Source of the DNA: Acidimicrobiia bacterium
Lineage (GTDB): Bacteria; Actinomycetota; Acidimicrobiia; Spongiisociales; ZC4RG35
Assembly: GCA_030623125.1 (NCBI GenBank)
Contig: JAUXMQ010000028.1
Coordinates: 1-8,675 of the forward strand
Length of the DNA: 8,675 nt
Direction: 5' to 3'
Shown here piece after piece: positions 1 to 5,555 of this stretch. Numbering within the stretch: the first letter of the stretch is position 1; each line of letters opens with the position of its first letter. Under the pieces are notes generated by a model. That model worked only from the letters and a program-made list of their open reading frames with translations, was not told the DNA's origin and did not search any database. A program made the position numbers and the translations under genes.

Positions 1-1
1 C

Positions 2-298
2 CCGGACAAGGCAGAGATTGAGCTGACACTTCTCGCCTACGACCTCGACGAGCGAAATGAGCGCCGCATACGTCTTGGGCCGGCAGCAGCCTCGGCGAAA
101 GATGCTGAAGAGAAAGAGAACGCCAAGACGATCACACACCAAGTCCCACGGGAGTTCCTCGGGATCGGCGTGCGCATCGAAGACGACATCTATGTCACGG
201 CCGACGGCCACGAGAACATGACATCCGCGGTTCCGACGGAGATCACGGATGTTGAAGCGATGTGTGCCGAGGAGCCGTTGCTTCCTAGTGGCCCGTAG
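2..298 (+). CDS. Xaa-Pro aminopeptidase (M24 family), C-terminal fragment
   Basis: This is the last 98 codons of a gene that begins before the window; the reading frame starts at base 2 and stops at TAG 296-298. The decisive stretch is GIGVRIEDDIYVTADGHENM (about residues 59-78 of the fragment). It is the C-terminal signature of pita-bread (M24) aminopeptidase P enzymes, in which the glutamate of RIEDD is a metal ligand. Such enzymes remove an N-terminal residue that precedes proline and usually act in the cytoplasm. The ~55 residues before the signature are charged and probably helical. They resemble the longer insertion between the EPG-Y and RIEDD motifs in some bacterial members, rather than the short E. 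coli PepP linker. The HxxGH and EPG metal motifs lie outside the window, so activity cannot be judged here. The gene converges on the hemolysin-III gene across an 18-base gap with no visible terminator. Confidence 0.85.
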   Translation, partial: PDKAEIELTLLAYDLDERNERRIRLGPAAASAKDAEEKENAKTITHQVPREFLGIGVRIEDDIYVTADGHENMTSAVPTEITDVEAMCAEEPLLPSGP

Positions 299-316
299 GT
301 GGTTGCGACTGGCTCG

Positions 317-955
317 CTAGCTCGTCGCCGGGATGGCGTAGAGCCAGATCGCCATGAAGTGGAGGACGCTTGCCGTGACCACGAGAACGTGGAACAACTC
401 GTGGTAGGAGAAGCTCCTGGGTAGGAGTTTTGGCCACTTGGCCAGGAAGATCACTGCCCCGACCGTGTAGCAGAGACCCCCAAGGAGGATCAGAACCACG
501 GCGCTCCACCCGAGTTCCTCGACGATCCGCGGTACCCAGGCGATCGCAATCCAGCCCATCGAGAGCTGCAATGACACCGAGAGCCATGTCTTGACATTCG
601 GAAGCAGAGACTTCATAACGATCCCGGTTGCCGCTATGCCCCAAAGCACGCTCAGGCTGACCGCCAGGGATACACCGTCGAGGACGGCAATGGCGACGGG
701 AGTGAAGGTGCCTGCCACGACTAGATAGATCATCGAGTGGTCGACTCTCTGCAGACGGGTCTTCCACCGTTGGCCCCAGGGGATGGAGTGATAGAGAGAC
801 GAGACGATGTACATCACCAGCAAGGCCAGGCCGAAGATCAGAGCACCTGCCAACGCAGCTGCACTGCCCCAGGCACGGATGATCAGGAATACGAGACCGA
901 CGACAGTCGCAACAGCGGCGCCCCCGTGGAGGAACCCCCTGATGGGGTTTTGCAT
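317..955 (-). CDS. Hemolysin III / PAQR-family seven-helix membrane protein
   Basis: A 212-residue, very hydrophobic protein with about seven membrane segments. It carries the family signatures in order: SSLYHS (about residues 52-57), DHSMIYLVVAGTFTP (about 72-86) and HELFHVLVVTASVLH (about 188-202). The conserved histidines and Asp/Ser residues form the predicted zinc site of the PAQR/adiponectin-receptor fold. The family is in the inner membrane; hydrolase-like or lipid-related roles have been proposed, but the function of bacterial members is largely unknown and 'hemolysin' is mainly a historical name. The frame stays open back to an ATG at 1027, but that start would overlap the divergent uppS start. 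The ATG at 955 places the protein start (MQNPIRGFLHG) where the family normally begins, so I chose it. The spacing of its GGAAG is poor. A homologous gene lies divergent to a Z-prenyl synthase in mycobacteria. Confidence 0.9.
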   Translation of the reverse strand: MQNPIRGFLHGGAAVATVVGLVFLIIRAWGSAAALAGALIFGLALLVMYIVSSLYHSIPWGQRWKTRLQRVDHSMIYLVVAGTFTPVAIAVLDGVSLAVSLSVLWGIAATGIVMKSLLPNVKTWLSVSLQLSMGWIAIAWVPRIVEELGWSAVVLILLGGLCYTVGAVIFLAKWPKLLPRSFSYHELFHVLVVTASVLHFMAIWLYAIPATS

Positions 956-1008
956 TCTTCCGAGAGTGAGACGGTCCACTGAGAACAGGGTATTCGTCTT
1001 CTCGCCGG

Positions 1009-1014
1009 TACGAT
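1009..1014 (+). promoter_or_regulatory. Candidate -10 box for uppS
   Basis: TACGAT fits the actinobacterial TANNNT pattern and lies 11 bases before the uppS ATG. Transcription would start near 1020-1022, giving almost no 5' leader. This fits the absence of a Shine-Dalgarno sequence before the ATG. No convincing -35 box is seen. Confidence 0.35.
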
Positions 1015-1025
1015 GAAACACCGTC

Positions 1026-1793
1026 ATGGCCTTCGGTCTTCTCTATCGAATCTACGAGCGACGTCTCAGCGCCGAGCTGGCTCATGATCGTCTGCCACAG
1101 CACATCGGGGTCGTGCTCGATGGGCACCGACGACACGCTCGAGAGGAAGGCCTTGCCTCGTACACGGAGTCATACCGGGTGGGAATGGCCCGCTTCGCCG
1201 AGTTTCTGGGCTGGGCCAACGAGTTCGATATCCCTGTTGTCACCGCATGGGTCCTTTCCAAGGAGAATCTCTCCCGTGATCCTGAGGAGCTCGACCCGTA
1301 TTTCGAGGTTCTCATCGAGCTCTTCGAGAGGCTGCCTCCGCTTTGTGACGACTACGACATGGCGATCAAGTTCATCGGGAGCCTCGACCTGCTGCCCGAT
1401 CATCTGGTCTCTGCGGCCAAGAGTGCAGAGGAGGCACACCCCAAAGGCTCGCGAATACTCAATATCGCAATGGGCTATGGGGGGCGTCAGGAGATCGTTG
1501 ACGCCGCCAAGGACCTCGTCGCTGAGCTCGTGGAGAGGGGCGTCCCCGAGGATGAGCTTGCTAGTCAGATCAGCTCAGACGCCCTCGCAGCCCACATGTA
1601 CTCGGCCGATCTGCCCGATCCTGATCTCTTGATTCGCACCTCGGGCGAGTCCCGTCTCTCCGGGTTCCTGTTGTGGCAGTCGGCATACGCCGAGTTCGTG
1701 TTTGTCGACGTCAACTGGCCGGCTTTCCGCCATGTCGATTTCCTACGCGCGCTCCGTGACTTCACCGGCAGAAGCCGCCGCTTCGGTCAATAG
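1026..1793 (+). CDS. uppS: Z-isoprenyl diphosphate synthase (UppS family; short-chain Z-FPP synthase-like)
   Basis: A 255-residue cis-prenyltransferase that condenses isopentenyl diphosphate onto an allylic diphosphate at the cytoplasmic membrane. Visible motifs: catalytic Asp32 in LDGHRRHAR (31-39), SKENLSRD (78-85), GYGGRQEIVDA (150-160), DPDLLIRTSGESRLSGF (198-214), and WQSAYAEF with the metal-binding Glu223. The N-terminal LLYRIYERRL and the C-terminal WPAFRHVDFLRALRDF closely resemble M. tuberculosis Rv1086, the (Z,E)-farnesyl diphosphate synthase that feeds decaprenyl phosphate synthesis. The neighbouring hemolysin-III gene is also shared with that locus. Product length (C15 or longer) cannot be read from the sequence. 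Oddity: the usual DGNRRWA motif reads DGHRRHA, so both the Asn and the Trp are replaced by His. The ATG at 1026 has no clear ribosome-binding site but sits behind a close -10 box. Tyr50 takes the place of the His seen in E. coli UppS, as it does in Rv1086. Confidence 0.92.
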   Translation: MAFGLLYRIYERRLSAELAHDRLPQHIGVVLDGHRRHAREEGLASYTESYRVGMARFAEFLGWANEFDIPVVTAWVLSKENLSRDPEELDPYFEVLIELFERLPPLCDDYDMAIKFIGSLDLLPDHLVSAAKSAEEAHPKGSRILNIAMGYGGRQEIVDAAKDLVAELVERGVPEDELASQISSDALAAHMYSADLPDPDLLIRTSGESRLSGFLLWQSAYAEFVFVDVNWPAFRHVDFLRALRDFTGRSRRFGQ

Positions 1794-1836
1794 GCCTGTA
1801 ACTCTGAGCAAGGACACCGCAACCCTCGTCGATCAG

Positions 1837-2256
1837 ATGAGACGCCACTACGACGACGGGTGTTTTGCATGCGGCCGTGAGAATCCCCTCGGTCTTCATC
1901 TCGACGAGTTTTCCCTGGATGAGGGGTTGGTAAGCGCTCGTTTCAACCCTCGGGAGGAATACCGGGGTGCAGGCACTTCACTTCACGGAGGCGTGGCAGC
2001 CACAGCCCTCGACGAGATGCTGGTGTGGGCAGGCATCCTCGACCTGAGGGTGATGTCGGTTACCGCCAAGATGGAGCTCAAGTACCGGCGGCCCGTTCAG
2101 GTGACCGATCCGATCCTGGTGCGGGCCAGAGTCGATGAGCGCCGGGGGAGAAGACTGCTCACTTCGGGAGAGCTGCTGGTCGACGATGAAGTCTGTGTCG
2201 AGGCGTCGGGTCTCTATCTGATCACATCGGATCTCGCGGAGTTGGGCATTCTCTGA
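1837..2256 (+). CDS. Hotdog-fold (PaaI-like) thioesterase family protein
   Basis: With this start, a 139-residue single-domain hotdog protein. Visible elements are CFACGRENPLGLHL (residues 9-22), the loop and helix HGGVAATALDEMLVWA (about 50-65) containing the candidate catalytic Asp59/Glu60, and the following strands (KMELKYRRPV, then a C-terminal VEASGLYLI). The CxxCGxxNPxGL opening is common in one group of PaaI/4HBT relatives; the substrate, presumably an acyl-CoA or acyl-carrier thioester, is unknown. The start is uncertain. The frame is open upstream into the uppS end, with possible starts at ATG 1732 and GTG 1756, and no start has a clear ribosome-binding site. I chose ATG 1837 because it gives the usual family length and avoids overlap. 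The gene lies 43 bases after uppS on the same strand and is probably co-transcribed. Confidence 0.8.
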   Translation: MRRHYDDGCFACGRENPLGLHLDEFSLDEGLVSARFNPREEYRGAGTSLHGGVAATALDEMLVWAGILDLRVMSVTAKMELKYRRPVQVTDPILVRARVDERRGRRLLTSGELLVDDEVCVEASGLYLITSDLAELGIL

Positions 2257-2280
2257 CAGGCTCGGGCTGCTAGGCGGCCA

Positions 2281-2292
2281 ATTTGATCAAAT
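2281..2292. repeat. Perfect 12-base palindrome between convergent genes
   Basis: ATTTGATCAAAT reads the same on both strands and lies in the 54-base gap between the thioesterase-like gene and the convergent histidine phosphatase gene. It is an AT-rich island in GC-rich surroundings. It has no loop and no T-run, so it is not an intrinsic terminator. A dimeric protein site or chance are both possible. Confidence 0.4.
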
Positions 2293-2310
2293 GCGACGCA
2301 AGTAGCGGTT

Positions 2311-2997
2311 TCAGACGGTGACCATCCCCGGGTGAAGGTGGGCAACGTTGCCAAGCTGTCTCAGGGAGAATGCCCATCCGGTGCTGATTCTGGTCATGGT
2401 CAATCGCGACACACCGGTATGCGGCTGCCGGAACCGCTCCCACTCCCAGGGAACGGGTTCAAGACCAAGCAGGTGGCCAAGAATCACCGCGTTGGTTCCG
2501 GCGTGGGCGACGATGATCACTCGCCGATCGGGGTCGTCGACGGTCCACAGGTGCTGATGGCCAGGGCCCGTTGGTCGAATCCCATGTGAATCGAGGGTCT
2601 CGGCGAGTCCGCTGACGACGCGCTCGTGAAATGCTCTGAAGGACTCGCCACCGGGGAGCCCATCCCACATCTCTTCGACCGAGCGTGTGTCGGCTTCCTT
2701 GAAGTGTCGCTCGATCTCCTCGACGGGTGCTCCTTCCCACTCTGGAGGATTGTTGATCTCTTGCAGCCAGTCGTACACCTCGTGCCCGTGGTCGAGGTCG
2801 GCGGTGACCAACTCGGCCGTCTGCACTGCGCGAGTCATCGAGGACACCCATAGCTCGTCGACACGCTCCAGCGATGCCAGGCGGTGGGCTACCCGGGCGG
2901 CCTGTGCCTGGCCCAACTCTGTGAGCCCGGGGTCGTTGCGAATCAGTCTGTCGGGAGCCCAGTCGGGCTGACCATGTCTGACCAGGAGGAGATCCAC
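2311..2997 (-). CDS. Histidine phosphatase family protein (phosphoglycerate-mutase-like)
   Basis: A 228-residue member of the histidine phosphatase superfamily, branch 1. The catalytic LVRHGQPDW motif gives Arg7 and the phospho-acceptor His8. SSMTRAVQTAEL (about 52-63) supplies Arg56, EINNPPEWEG (80-89) carries the acidic residues, GGESFRAFHERV (116-127) is the usual helix start, and VAHAGTN (163-169) supplies the second catalytic histidine, His165. The substrate cannot be inferred; the family includes mutases, cofactor-type phosphatases and sugar or nucleotide phosphatases. The insert at about 139-158 (PTGPGHQHLWTVDDPDRR) is longer than in minimal members. The start is GTG 2997, because the protein begins at MDLLLVRHG. 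The nearby ATG at 3001 is in a different frame. A TAGGTT box ends seven bases before the GTG, which suggests a leaderless or nearly leaderless transcript divergent from pyrE. Confidence 0.88.
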   Translation of the reverse strand: MDLLLVRHGQPDWAPDRLIRNDPGLTELGQAQAARVAHRLASLERVDELWVSSMTRAVQTAELVTADLDHGHEVYDWLQEINNPPEWEGAPVEEIERHFKEADTRSVEEMWDGLPGGESFRAFHERVVSGLAETLDSHGIRPTGPGHQHLWTVDDPDRRVIIVAHAGTNAVILGHLLGLEPVPWEWERFRQPHTGVSRLTMTRISTGWAFSLRQLGNVAHLHPGMVTV

Positions 2998-3004
2998 GCA
3001 TGTA

Positions 3005-3010
3005 AACCTA
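3005..3010 (-). promoter_or_regulatory. Candidate -10 box for the histidine phosphatase gene
   Basis: On the minus strand this reads TAGGTT, which fits TANNNT, and it ends seven bases before the GTG start at 2997. That is the spacing expected if transcription begins at or next to the start codon. No good -35 box is seen. Confidence 0.35.
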
Positions 3011-3046
3011 GTGCCCCGGCAATAGCCGTTGGTCGTCTGTCACCAA

Positions 3047-3052
3047 TACGAT
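3047..3052 (+). promoter_or_regulatory. Candidate -10 box for leaderless pyrE
   Basis: TACGAT ends six bases before the GTG at 3059, the classic spacing for a transcript that starts at its own initiation codon. There is no Shine-Dalgarno before the GTG. No -35 match stands at the usual distance. Confidence 0.4.
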
Positions 3053-3058
3053 GGGGTC

Positions 3059-3604
3059 GTGACAAGAGACGCTCTGATCGAGCACCTGAAGACCCATGCG
3101 TTGAGAACAGATGGCCCGTTCACCCTGCGGTCCGGGGCTGTTTCGTCGTGGTATCTCGATGCCCGTCAGACCACCTTCGATGGTCGGGGAGCGTGGGTCG
3201 TCGGTCGGGCTGTCTATGAGGTTCTCGCCCCTGAGGTCGTTGCGGTCGGTGGGATGACCATGGGCGCAGACCCGATCGCCATAGCCACAGCGATGGTCGC
3301 AGCCGAAAACGGTCATGGTCTCAAGGCGTTCTCGATAAGGAAAACGGCCAAGGATCACGGCATCGGAGGAAGACTGGTGGGGCCGGTCGGCCCGGACGCC
3401 AGAGTCGCCATCCTCGAAGACACGACAACAACGGGTGGAGCGGCGGTCGAGGCTGCCCGCCATGCCCTCGAGGAAGGTCTCGTTATTGTTCAGGCAATTG
3501 CACTCGTGGACCGATCAGAGGGACTCGCAGCCCGTAATTTTGCAGAGTTGGGCATCCCTCATGTGGCGCTGACGACACCATCTGACCTGGGGGTGGATAC
3601 GTGA
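3059..3604 (+). CDS. pyrE: Orotate phosphoribosyltransferase
   Basis: A 181-residue type I phosphoribosyltransferase. It joins orotate to PRPP to make orotidine 5'-monophosphate, the penultimate step of UMP synthesis in the cytoplasm. Visible motifs are FTLRSGAVSSWYLDAR (21-36; orotate and PRPP contacts), VAVGGMTMGADPIA (61-74), the lysine- and histidine-bearing catalytic loop SIRKTAKDHG (92-101), and the PRPP-binding motif VAILEDTTTTGGAA (116-129). The PRPP loop reads EDTTTTGG, where many family members have EDVVTTGG; the acidic residues that matter (Glu120, Asp121) are kept. The start is GTG 3059: it gives the family-typical MTRDALIEHL and sits behind a TACGAT box, whereas the TTG at 3029 would add ten unconserved residues. 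The stop overlaps the next start (GTGA), so the downstream genes are probably translationally coupled. Confidence 0.93.
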   Translation: MTRDALIEHLKTHALRTDGPFTLRSGAVSSWYLDARQTTFDGRGAWVVGRAVYEVLAPEVVAVGGMTMGADPIAIATAMVAAENGHGLKAFSIRKTAKDHGIGGRLVGPVGPDARVAILEDTTTTGGAAVEAARHALEEGLVIVQAIALVDRSEGLAARNFAELGIPHVALTTPSDLGVDT

Positions 3605-4197
3605 CCCTTGTCGTGAGGAGATCGGCCGTCAAGATGTGGCTGATGGCCATGGCGGGCATCCCGCTGTTGGTGATCTCGCTGGACGTTCTGACCAACCGAC
3701 GCATCACCAACTGGCTCCGCGAGATCGTGTTCAGACCGGAGGACACCCAGATCTATGAGCCTCGGGATGTCATCTGGGCGTGGGTCATGGCTTTGTTTGC
3801 CGGATTCATCGTTCTGTGGGGTCTGAAAGAGCTGTTCGTCCCCACCAAGGTCATCGAGTGTCGCGACGAAGGTCTGGCGCTGAAAATCAACGGTCCGTTC
3901 CGCCAGCCGTCGCTCATTCTCTGGGAGGACATCGACGATGTCACCGGTGGTGAGATCAACGATGAGGGTGATGTGGTTCACCTTCTTCTCATCACGGTGT
4001 TGAGCCGGGAGGGCCTGCCCGAAACCCCGTGGGGCGCGAGATGGGTCGAGGACGACAAGGTGGGTGTGCTGGCAGAGGACTGGTCCGAGGATCCGTCCGA
4101 CGTCGCCGACAAGATCGTCGATTGCGCGGTTGCTATGGCACGTAAGACAACGAGGGATCGAGCCGACCGAATGTTGGCGAGCCTGGAGGAGGAGTGA
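3601..4197 (+). CDS. Unrecognised membrane protein with two helices and a cytoplasmic tail domain
   Basis: A 198-residue protein I cannot assign to a named family. Two hydrophobic segments are visible, about residues 12-30 and 57-80, joined by a charged loop (NRRITNWLREIVFRPED). After the second comes a soluble region, about 83-180, with alternating strands (KVIECRDEGLALKING, PSLILWEDIDDVTGG, VHLLLITVL) and a C-terminal helix rich in Ala, Arg and Glu. The 'a short N-terminal hairpin in the membrane, then a strand-rich domain with a W-x-D-I motif' layout recalls bacterial PH-like domain proteins, but this is only a resemblance. The gene overlaps pyrE by four bases at its start and nfo by four at its end, so it belongs to the same transcript. 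The GTG at 3601 has a weak GGGTGG upstream. In-frame alternatives are GTG 3613 and ATG 3634. Confidence 0.85.
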   Translation: MTLVVRRSAVKMWLMAMAGIPLLVISLDVLTNRRITNWLREIVFRPEDTQIYEPRDVIWAWVMALFAGFIVLWGLKELFVPTKVIECRDEGLALKINGPFRQPSLILWEDIDDVTGGEINDEGDVVHLLLITVLSREGLPETPWGARWVEDDKVGVLAEDWSEDPSDVADKIVDCAVAMARKTTRDRADRMLASLEEE

Positions 4198-4964
4198 CTC
4201 TCGTCGGCGCTCATACCCCTTCCGGGGATCCGCTCGCCGAGGCAGAGGTGAGAGGAGCCGATCTGGTTCAGATCTTCCTCTCCAATCCCCAGTCATGGAA
4301 GAAGCCGCTACCCAGAGACGACGCCGCCGCACTGCGAAACTCCCCAATTCCCGTTTACGTCCACGCTCCGTATCTGATCAATGTCTGTGCCGACAACAAC
4401 CGGGTTCGAATACCGAGCAGGAAGATTCTTCAGGACACATGCGACGCCGCCGCCGACATCAATGCCGCCGCCGTTGTGGTTCATGGCGGTCATGTGACGG
4501 GCGACGGTCTCCAGGAGGAAGGGCTCATCCGATGGCGAAAGGCCTTGAAGGCGCTGGAGACGGACATGTTGGTCCTGATCGAGAACACCGCCGGTGGGGA
4601 CAAGGCGCTGGCACGTCGTGTCGAGTGGATTGCGCGCCTATGGGATGAGATTGGCGGTTTTGGCGTTGGCCTGGTTCTGGACACCTGTCACTCGTGGGCC
4701 GGCGGGGAGCCGTTCGACGGTCTTGTCGAGCGAGTCCTGGAGGCCACCGGCCGCATCGACCTGGTGCACGCCAACGATTCCAAGGACCGTTTCGACTCGC
4801 GCCGGGACCGTCATCAGAATCTCGGTAAGGGGGAGATTCCCATCGAAGACCTGGCCCTGGCAATTGCCACTGCCGTCGCCCCGGTTGTAGTGGAAACACC
4901 GGGTGGCGCCGACGATCACGTCGACGACATCGAGTGGGTACGTCAAGCGTGTGCAGACACGTAG
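4194..4964 (+). CDS. nfo: Endonuclease IV (AP endonuclease, Nfo family)
   Basis: A 256-residue TIM-barrel enzyme that cuts the DNA backbone 5' to abasic sites and trims blocked 3' ends in base-excision repair. All nine expected zinc ligands of the E. coli enzyme have a clear counterpart: His57 (VYVHAPYL), His97 (VVVHGGHV), Glu130 (LIENTAGG), Asp163 and His166 (LDTCHSWAGG), His192 (LVHANDSKD), Asp205 and His207 (RDRHQNLGKG), and Glu234 (VVETPGG). The segment QIFLSNPQSWK and the HGGH form, where E. coli has HPGSH, match the mycobacterial enzyme as I remember it. The start is GTG 4194, overlapping the previous stop as GTGA, with a strong GGAGGA at 4185-4190. The protein is slightly shorter than the 285 residues of E. 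coli Nfo. The last codons lie inside a nested inverted repeat. Confidence 0.95.
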   Translation: MTLVGAHTPSGDPLAEAEVRGADLVQIFLSNPQSWKKPLPRDDAAALRNSPIPVYVHAPYLINVCADNNRVRIPSRKILQDTCDAAADINAAAVVVHGGHVTGDGLQEEGLIRWRKALKALETDMLVLIENTAGGDKALARRVEWIARLWDEIGGFGVGLVLDTCHSWAGGEPFDGLVERVLEATGRIDLVHANDSKDRFDSRRDRHQNLGKGEIPIEDLALAIATAVAPVVVETPGGADDHVDDIEWVRQACADT

Positions 4965-4990
4965 CCTGTGTCCACATAACTGCACACGCT
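4946..4990. repeat. Nested inverted repeat across the nfo stop, abutting the next gene
   Basis: AGCGTGTGCA (4946-4955) is matched perfectly by TGCACACGCT (4981-4990), a 10-base-pair arm. Directly inside, GACAC (4956-4960) pairs with GTGTC (4968-4972) around the loop GTAGCCT, which contains the nfo stop codon. Eight bases, CACATAAC (4973-4980), are left unpaired on the 3' side. The structure ends one base before the ATG of the lipoprotein gene. There is no T-run after it. CATAAC (4975-4980) in the bulge could serve as a weak -10 box for the next gene. Confidence 0.55.
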
Positions 4991-4991
4991 C

Positions 4992-5444
4992 ATGACCTCG
5001 ACTACGAATTGGCCTGCGGTCGTCCTGTTGCTTGTGCTCGGAGTCTCCGCTTGTTCCCAGGCAACACCAGCCTCGACGTTTTCCCAGGCCGATATCGAGG
5101 TTGGTGGAGAGCCACTGACCGTCTGGGTCGCCGACCAACCCATCAAGCGTCAGCAGGGCCTGATGGGGGTCGATCGGCTTCCTCGTGGCATAGACGGGAT
5201 GCTCTTCGTCTACGAGTCGGAGCAGTCGACGACATTCTCCATGTTCAACACGCCAATGACTCTCGACATCTGGTGGTTCGATTCGGATGGCGTCCTTGTC
5301 GGATCGGCGGAGATGGAGCCGTGCTTCGCCAATACATGCACGTCCTACCGGTCACCGGGGCCGATTGCATCGGTGCTGGAGACTCCTCAGGGCAGGTACG
5401 ACTTTCGGCCCGGCATCGGTCTCTCGACTATCGACAGCAGCTGA
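4992..5444 (+). CDS. DUF192 family lipoprotein
   Basis: A 150-residue secreted protein. Residues 1-21 form a lipoprotein signal peptide: the short N-terminus has no Lys/Arg, then comes a hydrophobic run VVLLLVLG and the lipobox VSAC, with Cys21 as the lipidated residue. The mature part is a DUF192 domain: RQQGLMGVDRLP (53-64), GMLFVYESEQSTTFSMFNTP (69-88) and LDIWWFDSDGVLV (91-103) follow the family's GLM, GMLF, F-M-NT and LDI-F--G order. Cys111 and Cys116 may form a disulfide outside the membrane. The biochemical role of DUF192 is not established. The lack of a basic residue in the n-region is mildly unusual. The ATG at 4992 has no Shine-Dalgarno; the nested repeat lies immediately upstream. 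It may be cotranscribed with nfo (27-base gap) or have its own promoter. Confidence 0.88.
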   Translation: MTSTTNWPAVVLLLVLGVSACSQATPASTFSQADIEVGGEPLTVWVADQPIKRQQGLMGVDRLPRGIDGMLFVYESEQSTTFSMFNTPMTLDIWWFDSDGVLVGSAEMEPCFANTCTSYRSPGPIASVLETPQGRYDFRPGIGLSTIDSS

Positions 5445-5457
5445 CGTCGTCTACCAT
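5431..5457 (+). promoter_or_regulatory. Candidate promoter for the rpsF cluster
   Basis: TCGACA (5431-5436; five of six with TTGACA) and TACCAT (5452-5457; four of six with TATAAT) stand 15 bases apart, a slightly short spacer. They overlap the end of the DUF192 gene. Transcription would start near 5463-5465, just before the candidate S6:S18 hairpin. Confidence 0.35.
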
Positions 5458-5465
5458 TTGGTCCC

Positions 5466-5492
5466 GCACCGGCGTCTCGCGCCGCACGGTGC
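5466..5492 (+). ncRNA. Candidate S6:S18-binding leader hairpin upstream of rpsF
   Basis: GCACCG (5466-5471) pairs perfectly with CGGTGC (5487-5492). Above it GCG (5472-5474) pairs with CGC (5478-5480) around a TCT triloop. This leaves a six-base bulge on the 3' side, GCCGCA (5481-5486), which contains CCG at 5482-5484. In many bacteria the rpsF leader holds an RNA element, a stem with an asymmetric bulge carrying CCG, that binds the S6:S18 complex and represses the operon. Position, shape and CCG all agree with that. An alternative fold pairs GGCG (5471-5474) with CGCC (5480-5483) and also keeps the outer stem. Assignment rests on my memory of the motif, not on a covariance search. Confidence 0.45.
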
Positions 5493-5555
5493 CACGAAAA
5501 CCCCTGCTCCATCATGTTGGTGGGGCCTTCCGACCGGATGTCCACAGGAGGTCAC

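Noticed and set aside
956..1027. A longer N-terminus for the hemolysin-III protein, starting at the ATG at 1027
   Set aside because: It would overlap the uppS start codon on the other strand and adds 24 polar residues before the point where the family normally begins.
285..1136. A 283-codon open frame on the minus strand covering the hemolysin-III gene and the start of uppS
   Set aside because: Its product is Arg/Pro/Gly-rich low-complexity sequence with no motifs, and the other minus frame encodes a clear seven-helix protein.
3559..4347. A 262-codon minus-strand frame opposite the membrane protein gene
   Set aside because: It has no recognisable motif, and the plus-strand genes here are joined by stop/start overlaps and carry good signals.
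4064..4648. A 194-codon plus-strand frame overlapping nfo
   Set aside because: The product is Arg-dominated and lies over codons for the conserved zinc ligands of endonuclease IV.
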